From: Nocardia transvalensis NBRC 15921
GTDB taxonomy: Bacteria; Actinomycetota; Actinomycetes; Mycobacteriales; Mycobacteriaceae
Length of the DNA: 64,000 nt
Direction: 5' to 3'
NCBI RefSeq assembly: GCF_000308875.1
Contig: NZ_BAGL01000032.1
Location: 1-64,000 of the forward strand
The position numbers were made by a program, and so were the translations under genes. A model generated the notes under the pieces. It made no database searches. It was not told where the DNA came from and was given only the letters and a program-made list of their open reading frames with translations. This document shows, in pieces, positions 47,267-55,394 of the stretch (positions are counted from its first letter, which is position 1; the number at the start of each line of letters is the position of its first letter).

Positions 47267-48247
47267 TCAGGCATCGGGGGCATCCTCGTCCAGATCGACC
47301 TCGACCTCGTCGCGGTCGGCCCATTCCAGGAGGCGGGTGAGATCGAAGACCGCGTCGTCGATGCCGGCGTGCAGGTCGCCGAGTTTCGCGTAGCGGTCGG
47401 GGACGGTGGCGATGGTGAAATCGCGGGGATCGATATCGGGGATCTCGTCCCAGTGCACCGGGGTGGAGACCGTGGCGGCGGGGACGCCGCGCACCGAGTA
47501 GGCCGCCGCGATCGTGTGGTCGCGGGCGTTCTGGTTGTAATCGATGAACAGCAGCTTCGGGTCGCGGTCGCGCCGCCACCACGTGGTGGTCACATCGTCG
47601 GGCATGCGGCGCTCGACCTCCTGGGCGAAGGCCAGGGCGGCGCGGCGCACGTCCCGGAAGCCCCACTCCGGCGCGATCCGCACGTAGATGTGTAATCCCT
47701 TGCCGCCGGAGGTCTTCGGCCAGCCCACCGCGCCCAGCTCGTCGAGCACCTCGCGCGCCACCCCGGCGACCCGCTGCACGCGCGACCAGGGGCAGTCGGG
47801 CATCGGGTCCAGGTCGATGCGCCACTCGTCGGGCTTCTCGGTGTCGAACCGGCGCGAGTTCCAGGGATGGAATTCGACGGTCGACATCTGGACCGCCCAG
47901 ATCACATCGGCGAGTTCGGCGACGCACAACTCGTCGGCGGTGCGGCCGTAGCGGGGGAAGTAGACCCGCACGGTCGGGATCCACTCCGGCGCGCCCGCCG
48001 GCACGCGCTTCTGATGCACCTTGCCGCCGGGCAGCCCCTTCGGGAACCGGTGCAGCATGCACGGCCGGTCCCGCAGGGCGTTGACGATGCCGTCCCCGAC
48101 GCTCAGGTAGTACTGCACCAGATCGAACTTGGTCGCCCCGGACTCGGGGAAGTACACCCGATCCGGATTGGAGATCCGTACCGTACGCTCCCCGACGCTC
48201 AACTCCACCGCCGGTGAGCCGGACTTACTGGCCACCCGTCCGACCAT
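47267..48247 (-). CDS. Stand-alone LigD-type DNA polymerase/primase domain
   Basis: 326-residue archaeo-eukaryotic primase-family polymerase (PolDom). The metal-binding D-x-D is in WRIDLDPMPDCPW, the nucleotide-binding His in STVEFHPWNSR, and the later Asp in LLFIDYNQNARDHT. PolDom fills gaps and adds ribonucleotides in non-homologous end joining. Here it lacks the ligase and phosphoesterase domains of LigD, and no Ku gene is nearby. It probably acts with partners encoded elsewhere, as mycobacterial PolD1/PolD2 do. Confidence 0.88.
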   Translation of the reverse strand: MVGRVASKSGSPAVELSVGERTVRISNPDRVYFPESGATKFDLVQYYLSVGDGIVNALRDRPCMLHRFPKGLPGGKVHQKRVPAGAPEWIPTVRVYFPRYGRTADELCVAELADVIWAVQMSTVEFHPWNSRRFDTEKPDEWRIDLDPMPDCPWSRVQRVAGVAREVLDELGAVGWPKTSGGKGLHIYVRIAPEWGFRDVRRAALAFAQEVERRMPDDVTTTWWRRDRDPKLLFIDYNQNARDHTIAAAYSVRGVPAATVSTPVHWDEIPDIDPRDFTIATVPDRYAKLGDLHAGIDDAVFDLTRLLEWADRDEVEVDLDEDAPDA

Positions 48248-48319
48248 AGCCGGTGATCACCCGCCCGGGCACGCGCGACGCCACGACCGGCTCGCGGTGG
48301 CTGCCTGCGCCGCCGGGCG

Positions 48320-48961
48320 CTACACGGCCGTGGTGTGCCGGACGATGATGTTGCCGTAGGTGTTCCGCGCGAACACCCGCACGGTCTCCTCGCTCGCCGG
48401 CGTGCCGACCGGGTTCATGAGGTTCTGGACGGTGCCCTGCGCGGTGCTGGTCTCCATCCGCACGCCGCTGCCCGGGTGGATGCCGATCTCCAGCTCGCCC
48501 ATGGAGGTCTCCACGCGCACGTCGCCGCGCGCGGCCTCGCCGATACGGATATCGCCCTTGGAGGTCTTGGCGTGCACCGAGCCGCGCGGGCGGTCGATCG
48601 AGATGTCACCGGCCGCGATCCGCAGATCGCAGTCGCCGAATTCGCCGGTGCCCACGAATCGGCCCACCCCGGCGGTGCCTTCCAGCCGAGAACCGGTGGG
48701 CACCTCGATGGTCACCTCGACCGACGGATTGCCGCCGAACGGGGTGTAGGTGCGCCAGTCCTTCGGCGTCTTCACGGTCAGGACGCCGGCCTCGACACCG
48801 ACCTGGGTCTGCTCGGCGGCCCGCACATCGGCCTTCTTGGACGCGTCGGCCGGGCGGACCGCGACGACGGTATCGGTGCGGTCGGACGCGATCACGGCGA
48901 CGGTGCCGGAGAGCACCTCGACGGTGACGGTGATCGGTTCCGGGGTCTCGAACGTGGACAT
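48320..48961 (-). CDS. DUF4097-family beta-solenoid protein
   Basis: 213 residues from ATG 48961 (GAAGGAGC upstream). Alternating beta strands with repeated SKGDIRIG / MGELEIG-type turns give a right-handed beta-helix as in DUF4097 (putative auto-transporter adhesin head). No signal peptide is present. Often encoded beside sensors or membrane proteins in actinobacteria; function unknown. Confidence 0.75.
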   Translation of the reverse strand: MSTFETPEPITVTVEVLSGTVAVIASDRTDTVVAVRPADASKKADVRAAEQTQVGVEAGVLTVKTPKDWRTYTPFGGNPSVEVTIEVPTGSRLEGTAGVGRFVGTGEFGDCDLRIAAGDISIDRPRGSVHAKTSKGDIRIGEAARGDVRVETSMGELEIGIHPGSGVRMETSTAQGTVQNLMNPVGTPASEETVRVFARNTYGNIIVRHTTAV

Positions 48962-49081
48962 GGCGTGCTCCTTCAGCGGGTCGGTGTGAGCGGCGGTCGC
49001 TGTGCCGTTCATGGGACCACCTTCGCGACCCCCGCTGATACCGGCCTGACACCGGTCTGACACGGCCGCCGTTTCCTCGTG

Positions 49082-51166
49082 TCAGGAGGGTGTGGCCAGG
49101 GCGAACGGGAGGACGGCCGGAGCGCCCGCCTGGCGGAGGGCGTGCGCGGCGAGGGTGAAGGTCCAGCCGGTGTCGGTGAGGGCGTCGACGAGCAGGATCG
49201 GGCCGTCGGCGGCGGTCAGATCCGGCGGCTCCCAGGAATCGAAGAGGGCGGCCACCCGATGCGCCGAGTTGGCGGCCGACACCGGGGGACGGTCGGGCCG
49301 GGTGCGCAGGATGCCGAGATCGGTCAGGCGGCCGATGGTGGCCAGGCGACCCGCCAGATCGGCGATCATCCGGGGATGGGTCGGCGATTCCAGCGCCATC
49401 ACCCCGGTGGGCCGCTGCTCCCAATCCCATTCGCGCAGAACGGTGATGCAGGCGTTCACGATGTGGTCGGGGACGGGCTCGTCCGGCCCGTCGAGCAGGG
49501 TGCGCAGGCGCTTGCCCCAGGCCAGATCGCTGAGCCGGCCCAGCACCCGGCCCGTCCGCGGGCCGTCGCCGATCTTGCCGGACAGCGGGACGCCGAGCTT
49601 CGCCATACCCGTCGGCCATTGCTTGCGCGGGGCCAGATCGATACCGGGACGGTCCAGGCGCGCCCGGGTGGCGGTGAGTTCCTCGGAGCCGACCGAGGTG
49701 TCGGGCCGGATGCCCGTGCAGTTGTCGCACCGGCCGCAGCCGTTCTCGGCCAGGTCCGGATCGTCGAGCTGGCGGCGCAGGAAGTTCATCCGGCACTCGG
49801 TGGTCGACTGGTAGTCGATCATCGCCTGCTGTTCGGTCTCGCGCGCCACCGACAGCCGGTCGTAGCGTTCGGTGTCGTAGACCCACGGCTCGCCGGTGGC
49901 GATCCAGCCGCCGCGCACGCGTCGCACCGCGCCGTCCACATCGAGCACCTTCAGCACCATCTCCAGGCGCGACCGGTTCAGCTCCACCAGCGGCTCCAGC
50001 GCGGCCGTCGACTGCGCCCGGTCCGGATCGAGCACGTCCAGGACGGAACGGACGACATGCTCGCGCGGAAAGGCCACGGACGCGAAGTAACTCCAGATCC
50101 GGCGGTCCTCCGGGCCCGGCAGCAACAGCACCTCGGCGCGCTCGGTGCCGCGGCCCGCGCGACCCACCTGCTGGTAGTAGGCGATCGGGGACGAGGGCGC
50201 GCCCAGGTGGACGACGAAACCCAGATCGGGCTTGTCGAATCCCATACCCAGCGCGGACGTGGCGACCAGCGCCTTGACCTCGTTGTCCAGCAGGGCCTGC
50301 TCGAGCTGCTCGCGCTCGGCCGGATCCGTGCGGCCGGTGTACGCGGCGACGCGGTGGCCCCGCGTGGTGAGCAGGTCGGCGAGGTCGTGCGCGGCGGCGA
50401 CGGTGAGCGTGTAGATGATCCCGGATCCGGGCAGCTCGTGCAGGCGGGTGCCCAGCCAGGCCGTGCGCTGCACCGCGTCCTCGATGCGCACGACCGACAT
50501 GTGCAGCGACTCGCGGTCCAGCGTGCCGCGCAGGACCAGCGTGTCCGTGCCGATCTGGGTGGCGACGTCGGTGACCACCCGGTCGTTGGCGGTCGCAGTG
50601 GTGGCGAGCACCGGGACGTCGCTGCCGAGATCGGCGATCAGGGTGCGGATGCGGCGATAGTCGGGCCGGAAGTCGTGTCCCCAGTCGGAGACGCAGTGCG
50701 CCTCGTCGATCACGACCAGCCCCGCGTCGGCGGCCAGTTTGGGCAGGACCGAATCGCGGAAGTCCGGATTGTTCAACCGTTCCGGGCTCACCAGCAGCAC
50801 GTCGACATCGCCCGCCGCGACCTGCGCGTGGATCTCGTCCCACTCGGTCACATTGCCGGAGTTGATGGTGGCGGCCACGACGCCCGCGCGCTGCGCCGCC
50901 GCCACCTGGTTACGCATCAGCGCCAGCAGGGGCGAGACGATCACCGTCGGGCCGCGCCCGTCCCGCCGCAGCAGTTTCGCGGCGATGAAGTACACCGCCG
51001 ACTTACCCCACCCCGTGCGCTGCACGACCAGCGCCCGCCGCCGCCCCACCACCAGCGCCTCGATCGCCGTCCACTGGTCCTCCCGCAGCCGGGCTCCCGG
51101 CCCGGCCAGCTCCCGCAGCAGCTCCTCAGCAGATTCCCGCAGCCCGGTCCCAGTCACGGCCTCCAT
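49082..51166 (-). CDS. RecQ-family helicase fused to phosphoribosyltransferase-like domain
   Basis: About 694 residues. SF2 helicase motifs: Walker A QRTGWGKSAVY, DEAH in VIDEAHCVSDWGHDFRPDY, motif VI QQVGRAGRG; RecQ zinc site C-GRCDNC with upstream Cys. There is no HRDC domain. Instead, the last 40 residues contain ILLVDALTDTGWT, which matches the PRPP-binding loop of type I phosphoribosyltransferases. ATG 51166 is preferred, though the frame opens at 51187. Role presumably DNA repair; the meaning of the C-terminal domain is unclear. Confidence 0.85.
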   Translation of the reverse strand: MEAVTGTGLRESAEELLRELAGPGARLREDQWTAIEALVVGRRRALVVQRTGWGKSAVYFIAAKLLRRDGRGPTVIVSPLLALMRNQVAAAQRAGVVAATINSGNVTEWDEIHAQVAAGDVDVLLVSPERLNNPDFRDSVLPKLAADAGLVVIDEAHCVSDWGHDFRPDYRRIRTLIADLGSDVPVLATTATANDRVVTDVATQIGTDTLVLRGTLDRESLHMSVVRIEDAVQRTAWLGTRLHELPGSGIIYTLTVAAAHDLADLLTTRGHRVAAYTGRTDPAEREQLEQALLDNEVKALVATSALGMGFDKPDLGFVVHLGAPSSPIAYYQQVGRAGRGTERAEVLLLPGPEDRRIWSYFASVAFPREHVVRSVLDVLDPDRAQSTAALEPLVELNRSRLEMVLKVLDVDGAVRRVRGGWIATGEPWVYDTERYDRLSVARETEQQAMIDYQSTTECRMNFLRRQLDDPDLAENGCGRCDNCTGIRPDTSVGSEELTATRARLDRPGIDLAPRKQWPTGMAKLGVPLSGKIGDGPRTGRVLGRLSDLAWGKRLRTLLDGPDEPVPDHIVNACITVLREWDWEQRPTGVMALESPTHPRMIADLAGRLATIGRLTDLGILRTRPDRPPVSAANSAHRVAALFDSWEPPDLTAADGPILLVDALTDTGWTFTLAAHALRQAGAPAVLPFALATPS

Positions 51167-51196
51167 CGTGCCCCACACCCCCGACACCCGGCGGGT

Positions 51197-52096
51197 TCAG
51201 GCGGTGCGGCGGAGGGTTTCGGCGGCGAGGGACTCGAGGCGGGTGCGGACCAGGGCTGGGCGTTCCTCAGGGAGGAAATGGCCGCAGGCGGGGACATATT
51301 CGACGGTGTAGTCGTCGGCGTTGGCGGTCTCGGACGCGGCGAGGGAGTGGTGGATGGCGCCGTCGTCGGTGCCGAACAGGGCCCGGATCGGGACGGTGGC
51401 GCGGCGGGTCTCGGGGCGGCGGCGGGCGGGCAGCTCGCGCAGCAGGAAGGTGCGGTAGGTGTCGGTGGCGGCGCGGGCGACGGCCGGATCGCGGAAACGG
51501 TCGGTATAGGCGCGGACCACCTCGGGGCTGAATTCGGTGCGGTCGGTGACGCCCATCCGGAAGACGCGCTCGAGGAAGCGGGTGTGCCGCTGCAACGCCA
51601 CCCCGGGCCCCGCCACCAGCGGCTGATACAGCAGGAACCGCCACAGGTGCGGCGCCATCGTGCGCGGCGTCTGCCACGGGTGCGCGATATTCATCGGCAG
51701 GTAGCCGTCGAACCGCCCGGGCTCGGCCAGCACCATCAGGAATCCGATGTAGCCGCCCCAGTCGTGCCCCGCGAGCAGCGCCCGCTCGACCCCGAGTTCG
51801 TCCAGCAGCGCCAGCAGGTCCCGGGCGACATCCTCCTTCGCCCAGCGGTGCGGCGGCGGCCCCGACCACCCGTACCCCGGCAGGTCCGGCGCGATGATCC
51901 GCAACCCCTCCGGCGGATCGGCGAGCAGGTGGCGATAGGTGTAGTGATGCTGCGGCCACCCGTGCAGCGCCACCACCGGACGCCCGTCCGCCGGACCCGC
52001 CTCGGTGACGTGGAATCGCACGCCGCGGGCGGTGACGAAGGATCGGCGGACACCGGGTAGGGCCGGGGGTTCGGAACTCGCGTGCGTCGCTGGCAT
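51197..52096 (-). CDS. Alpha/beta hydrolase, epoxide-hydrolase-like
   Basis: 299 residues. The nucleophile elbow is GHDWGG, so the nucleophile is aspartate as in epoxide hydrolases and haloalkane dehalogenases. The oxyanion motif is HGWPQ, the acid region GTDDGA and the C-terminal histidine CGHFLPEE. Start ATG 52096 lies 5 nt after TAGCAT, so it may be leaderless; an upstream ATG at 52165 adds an unsupported extension. Divergent from the small membrane protein gene. Confidence 0.8.
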   Translation of the reverse strand: MPATHASSEPPALPGVRRSFVTARGVRFHVTEAGPADGRPVVALHGWPQHHYTYRHLLADPPEGLRIIAPDLPGYGWSGPPPHRWAKEDVARDLLALLDELGVERALLAGHDWGGYIGFLMVLAEPGRFDGYLPMNIAHPWQTPRTMAPHLWRFLLYQPLVAGPGVALQRHTRFLERVFRMGVTDRTEFSPEVVRAYTDRFRDPAVARAATDTYRTFLLRELPARRRPETRRATVPIRALFGTDDGAIHHSLAASETANADDYTVEYVPACGHFLPEERPALVRTRLESLAAETLRRTA

Positions 52097-52222
52097 ACCC
52101 GATGCTAACCAGCGGCGACCCGCGAAAAGCCACGCCGCGAACGATTTCCGCCCGTGGTCGGACATTTTTCCGATTCAGGCAGGACAATGGATGCGGCAGA
52201 GACATCGAGGGAGGACGGGGCG

Positions 52223-52705
52223 ATGCCGAACAAGTTCGAGTCACCGGCGGGATGGGCGCCGCCGGGGTCGCAGTTCCAGAGCCGAGGCATCGCCGGCAAC
52301 ACCGTGGGAGGCGTGCTGTTCGGCCTGCTGCTGACGCCGATCGGTATCGCCTTCGCGGCCAAAGGCGGCGCCGACATCCGCTACTGGGTGATCGTCGGCG
52401 CCGTCACCGACCGCTGGACGGCCGCCCTCGAGATCATCGGCGGTTCCCTGATCCTCCTGCTCGTGGTGGTGGCCGCCGCGTTCTCCCCGATCGGCACCGC
52501 CGTGGCCGGGCTGGTGTGGGGAATCCTGCCCGGCATCCTGCACCTCCTGTTCCCCGACGAGACCTTCGCCCTGATCGCGAACCTGACCTTCCTCAACTCC
52601 GAGATGCAGGTGGCCCTGCACGCCTGGGTCACCTACGGCTTCGCCCTCGTCTCCGGCTTCATGCTGCTGGGCGCGGGCATAGTGGGAACGCTGCGGAGAC
52701 GTTAA
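52223..52705 (+). CDS. Small integral membrane protein
   Basis: 160 residues with about four hydrophobic helices (TVGGVLFGLLLTPIGIAFAA; LEIIGGSLILLLVVVAAAFSPIG; GLVWGILPGILHLLF; WVTYGFALVSGFMLLGAGIVG). Not recognised. GGGAGGACGGGGCG precedes the ATG; longer starts at 52154 and 52187 are possible. Function unknown. Confidence 0.6.
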   Translation: MPNKFESPAGWAPPGSQFQSRGIAGNTVGGVLFGLLLTPIGIAFAAKGGADIRYWVIVGAVTDRWTAALEIIGGSLILLLVVVAAAFSPIGTAVAGLVWGILPGILHLLFPDETFALIANLTFLNSEMQVALHAWVTYGFALVSGFMLLGAGIVGTLRRR

Positions 52706-52765
52706 AAAAGGGAGTGAGATCTGCATGGCGCTTACTCGAAAGTTGCTCGTAGGGGGCATCTTTCG

Positions 52766-53457
52766 GTGCGATACGATGTAGTCTCCTACATGGTCGGCCT
52801 GTTCCAGACCGATGGGACACATTCGGGCGATACCCGTGGTAAGGGCAGGCTGTCACTCGAGGTTGCCGTGCGTGACGCCGACTTGCTTCCGCGGCTACAG
52901 CGGCACATTCCTGTGCACTCGTACATCGGTACGCGGTCTCGACGGACGAACTTTGCCAATGAGTATGTAACCGAGTTCCTGCACGTCTATGCACGGGCCG
53001 CTCGTGTGGAGTACGTGGAGTTCTCGACGGCGATGGTTCGGTCGGTTTCACCGCCCGCGGGTATCCCTTCATCAGCCTGGTCACAGCCAGCCCATTCATC
53101 GCGCAACATTTCTGTGCTGAAGTGAATCGAATCTGTGGCATCACACGTTCGGCCCGACCTAACAAGCGAGATGGTGTCTTCAACGTTATGGTGGCGAGCG
53201 CACCGGCGGTGGAACTGGCACGGTGGTGTTATCCGCCCGGTTGCCTGGCCTTGCGGCGCAAGATCAGGGCGGCGCGTGCCATAAGCCGTTGGACAGCGCC
53301 CACAACACGATACGGCCATGCTAGAAAGCCGTGGACCGACGATCAGGATGCGATTGTCCTGTCGGATTGCTCGGTCGCGGAAGCGGCGGTCCTGCTGGGA
53401 CGCACCGAGAAGAGCGCCGGTGCGAGGCGGTGGAGGCTCAGCAAGTTGTCGGATTGA
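52766..53457 (+). pseudogene. Decayed LAGLIDADG homing endonuclease gene
   Basis: The first part from a GTG reads YMVGLFQTDGTHSG and VAVRDADLLPRLQRHI, the first LAGLIDADG-like motif. In another frame from about 53010 the second motif, VLDGDGSVGFTARG, continues into DGVFNVMVASAPAVELARW and a C-terminal Myb/HTH-like WTDDQDAIVLSDCSVAEAAVLLGRTEKS. The frames meet near 53000, where about 25 residues between the two motifs (linker) are missing. Composition (roughly 57% G+C) is far below the neighbours. No intein or intron host is visible, so it was free-standing. Confidence 0.75.
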
Positions 53458-53520
53458 CCGTATGACGGTGGGGATCGAGGCGGTAAGGCGCACCTGAATA
53501 AGCTGCGGTGAGGTGTGGTT

Positions 53521-54483
53521 TCACCTGTCGTTCAATGCTTTACGGAGTGCCGCGAAGGCGGTGTCGTTGGCGCGGCGGGCGGTGGGGAGGTTGTCGGACA
53601 TGGTCATGAAGCCGTGGAACATGTCGTCGTAGCGGTGGATCTCGGCGGCGACGCCCGCGGCGGCGAGATGGTGTGCGTATGCCTCGCCCTCGTCGCGTAG
53701 CGGGTCGTATTCGGCGGTGACGATGTGTGCGGGTGGCAGGCCCGACGGGTCGGCGAGCAAGGGCGCGGCGTGCGGGTCGGTGCTCGTGCCGTCGGGCAGA
53801 TACTGCCGCCAGTACCAGCGCAGATGGTCGGCGGTGGTGAAGTAGCCGTGCGCGTTCTCCCGGTGGGACGGGGCGGAGCGGGTCGGGTCCAGCATGGGAT
53901 ACATCAAGAGCTGCATCGCGATTCGGGGTCCCGCGTGGTCTCGGGCGAGGAGCGCGGCGACGGTGGCGAGGTTGCCGCCCGCGCTGTCTCCGGCCACCGC
54001 TATCCGGGTGGGGTCGCCGCCGATCTCCTCGGCATGGGTGGCGATCCACCGGAGGACCGTGTCGGCGTCGATGACGGCGGCGGGGAAGGGATGCTCGGGT
54101 GCTCGCCGATAGTCGACCGAAATTACCAGTGCCCCAGTGGCATTGGCAATAGTGCGGCAGAACCGGTCGTGACTGTCGAGGCCGCAGATCACGAATCCGC
54201 CACCGTGACAGAACATCACGACCGGCAGCGGATCCGGGGTATCGGCCGGGCGGTAGACGCGCACCGGCACCGGTGGGTTCGTTCCGGAAGCCGCCGGGAC
54301 AACGGATGAAGAGACGACAAGCGAATCCCACACCGCGGCAACGGGTATCGGGCCCAACGCAGGCGCGGAGCGGGCAGCCAGGAACCGGCGTGCCTCGGCG
54401 GCGTCGAGCACCTCGGTGCCCAGCTTCGGAAAGGCGGCGGTGGCCGCGTCCACCACGGCCCGGGTCTGCGGCGACATCGGCAT
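53521..54483 (-). CDS. Alpha/beta hydrolase, hormone-sensitive-lipase type
   Basis: 320-residue esterase. Oxyanion-hole motif HGGGF, nucleophile GDSAGGN, acid in the DPLRDEGEAYAHHL segment and catalytic His in YDDMFHGF, all standard for the HSL/LipN-like group. Cytoplasmic (no signal). It ends 12 bp before the SDR gene upstream on the same strand, so the two form a transcript; with the KstD-like enzyme it may hydrolyse a lipophilic ester. Confidence 0.88.
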   Translation of the reverse strand: MPMSPQTRAVVDAATAAFPKLGTEVLDAAEARRFLAARSAPALGPIPVAAVWDSLVVSSSVVPAASGTNPPVPVRVYRPADTPDPLPVVMFCHGGGFVICGLDSHDRFCRTIANATGALVISVDYRRAPEHPFPAAVIDADTVLRWIATHAEEIGGDPTRIAVAGDSAGGNLATVAALLARDHAGPRIAMQLLMYPMLDPTRSAPSHRENAHGYFTTADHLRWYWRQYLPDGTSTDPHAAPLLADPSGLPPAHIVTAEYDPLRDEGEAYAHHLAAAGVAAEIHRYDDMFHGFMTMSDNLPTARRANDTAFAALRKALNDR

Positions 54484-54495
54484 CGAACGCTCCCG

Positions 54496-55245
54496 CTACC
54501 GCGCCATATCGGGAATGAACTTGCCCGCCGCCAGGCCGCCGTCGACCGCGATCTCCGCGCCGGTGATGTAGGCCGCGGCATCGGAGGCGAGGAAGGCGAC
54601 GAGATCGGCGACCTCCGCCGGCAATCCGGTGCGCTGCAACGGCAGCGTCGGGAAACTCCCCGGCCCGGTGCTCAGGTGCGGGACCATCGGCGTGACGATC
54701 GGCCCCGGATGGACCGAGTTCACCCGAATTCCTCTGGGCCCCAAATCCATTGCCGCATGCTTGGTCAACCCGCGCAGCCCCCACTTCGACGTCCCGTAGG
54801 CGACGTGATTCGACAGCCCCTCCATCCCCGCCTGCGAGGAGATGTTCACGATCGATCCGCCGCCCGCCATGGCGTCGGCCACGGCCCGGATGCCACGAAA
54901 GGCCCCGACCAGATTGACGCTCAGCATCCGGTCCAACTCGTCGGGCTCGGTCTCCGTCAACGGCTTGGTCAGATAGATCGCCGCATTGTTCACCAGCACG
55001 TCCAGCGCGCCGAACTCCGTCAGCGCGACCGTCACGGCGGCATGCCAGTCGTCGCTCGACGTCACGTCGTGCCGCACGAAACGCGCCGCGTCGCCGAGGG
55101 TTTCGGCGAGTGCCCGCCCTTCGTCCGCCAGGACGTCGGTGAACACCACCCGTGCGCCCAGCCGGACGAACAGCTCCGCCTCGGCGGCGCCCTGCCCCCG
55201 TGCGGCCCCGGTGACGAGGGCGACCTTTCCGGTGAGGTCGGTCAT
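54496..55245 (-). CDS. SDR-family oxidoreductase (hydroxysteroid dehydrogenase-like)
   Basis: 249-residue classical SDR: TGAARGQG cofactor motif, NNAAIYLTKP, Ser in NISSQAGMEG, YGTSKWGLRGLTK active site and C-terminal AVDGGL. Close in pattern to 3-alpha/20-beta-hydroxysteroid dehydrogenases and to the SDR at 57080. ATG 55245 is preferred over 55251 because of GGGAG spacing. Divergent from the KstD-like gene with a 149-bp shared control region. Confidence 0.88.
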   Translation of the reverse strand: MTDLTGKVALVTGAARGQGAAEAELFVRLGARVVFTDVLADEGRALAETLGDAARFVRHDVTSSDDWHAAVTVALTEFGALDVLVNNAAIYLTKPLTETEPDELDRMLSVNLVGAFRGIRAVADAMAGGGSIVNISSQAGMEGLSNHVAYGTSKWGLRGLTKHAAMDLGPRGIRVNSVHPGPIVTPMVPHLSTGPGSFPTLPLQRTGLPAEVADLVAFLASDAAAYITGAEIAVDGGLAAGKFIPDMAR

Positions 55246-55394
55246 GCGCATCTCCCTTCGGTGGTTCCCCGACCGCCATGGTTCGGGTGGCATCGCGGGA
55301 GGTCAGCCGGTAGTCCCGGTGGCCGGGACCGTTCGGTGCCGGTCGCGCCGGGCCGTCCTAGCGTCGGGGCACGGACACAGGCGAAGAGGGACGG

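Noticed and set aside
52766..53457. Two separate small genes
   Set aside because: The two frames together match one LAGLIDADG protein with a missing linker, so a single broken gene is the better reading.
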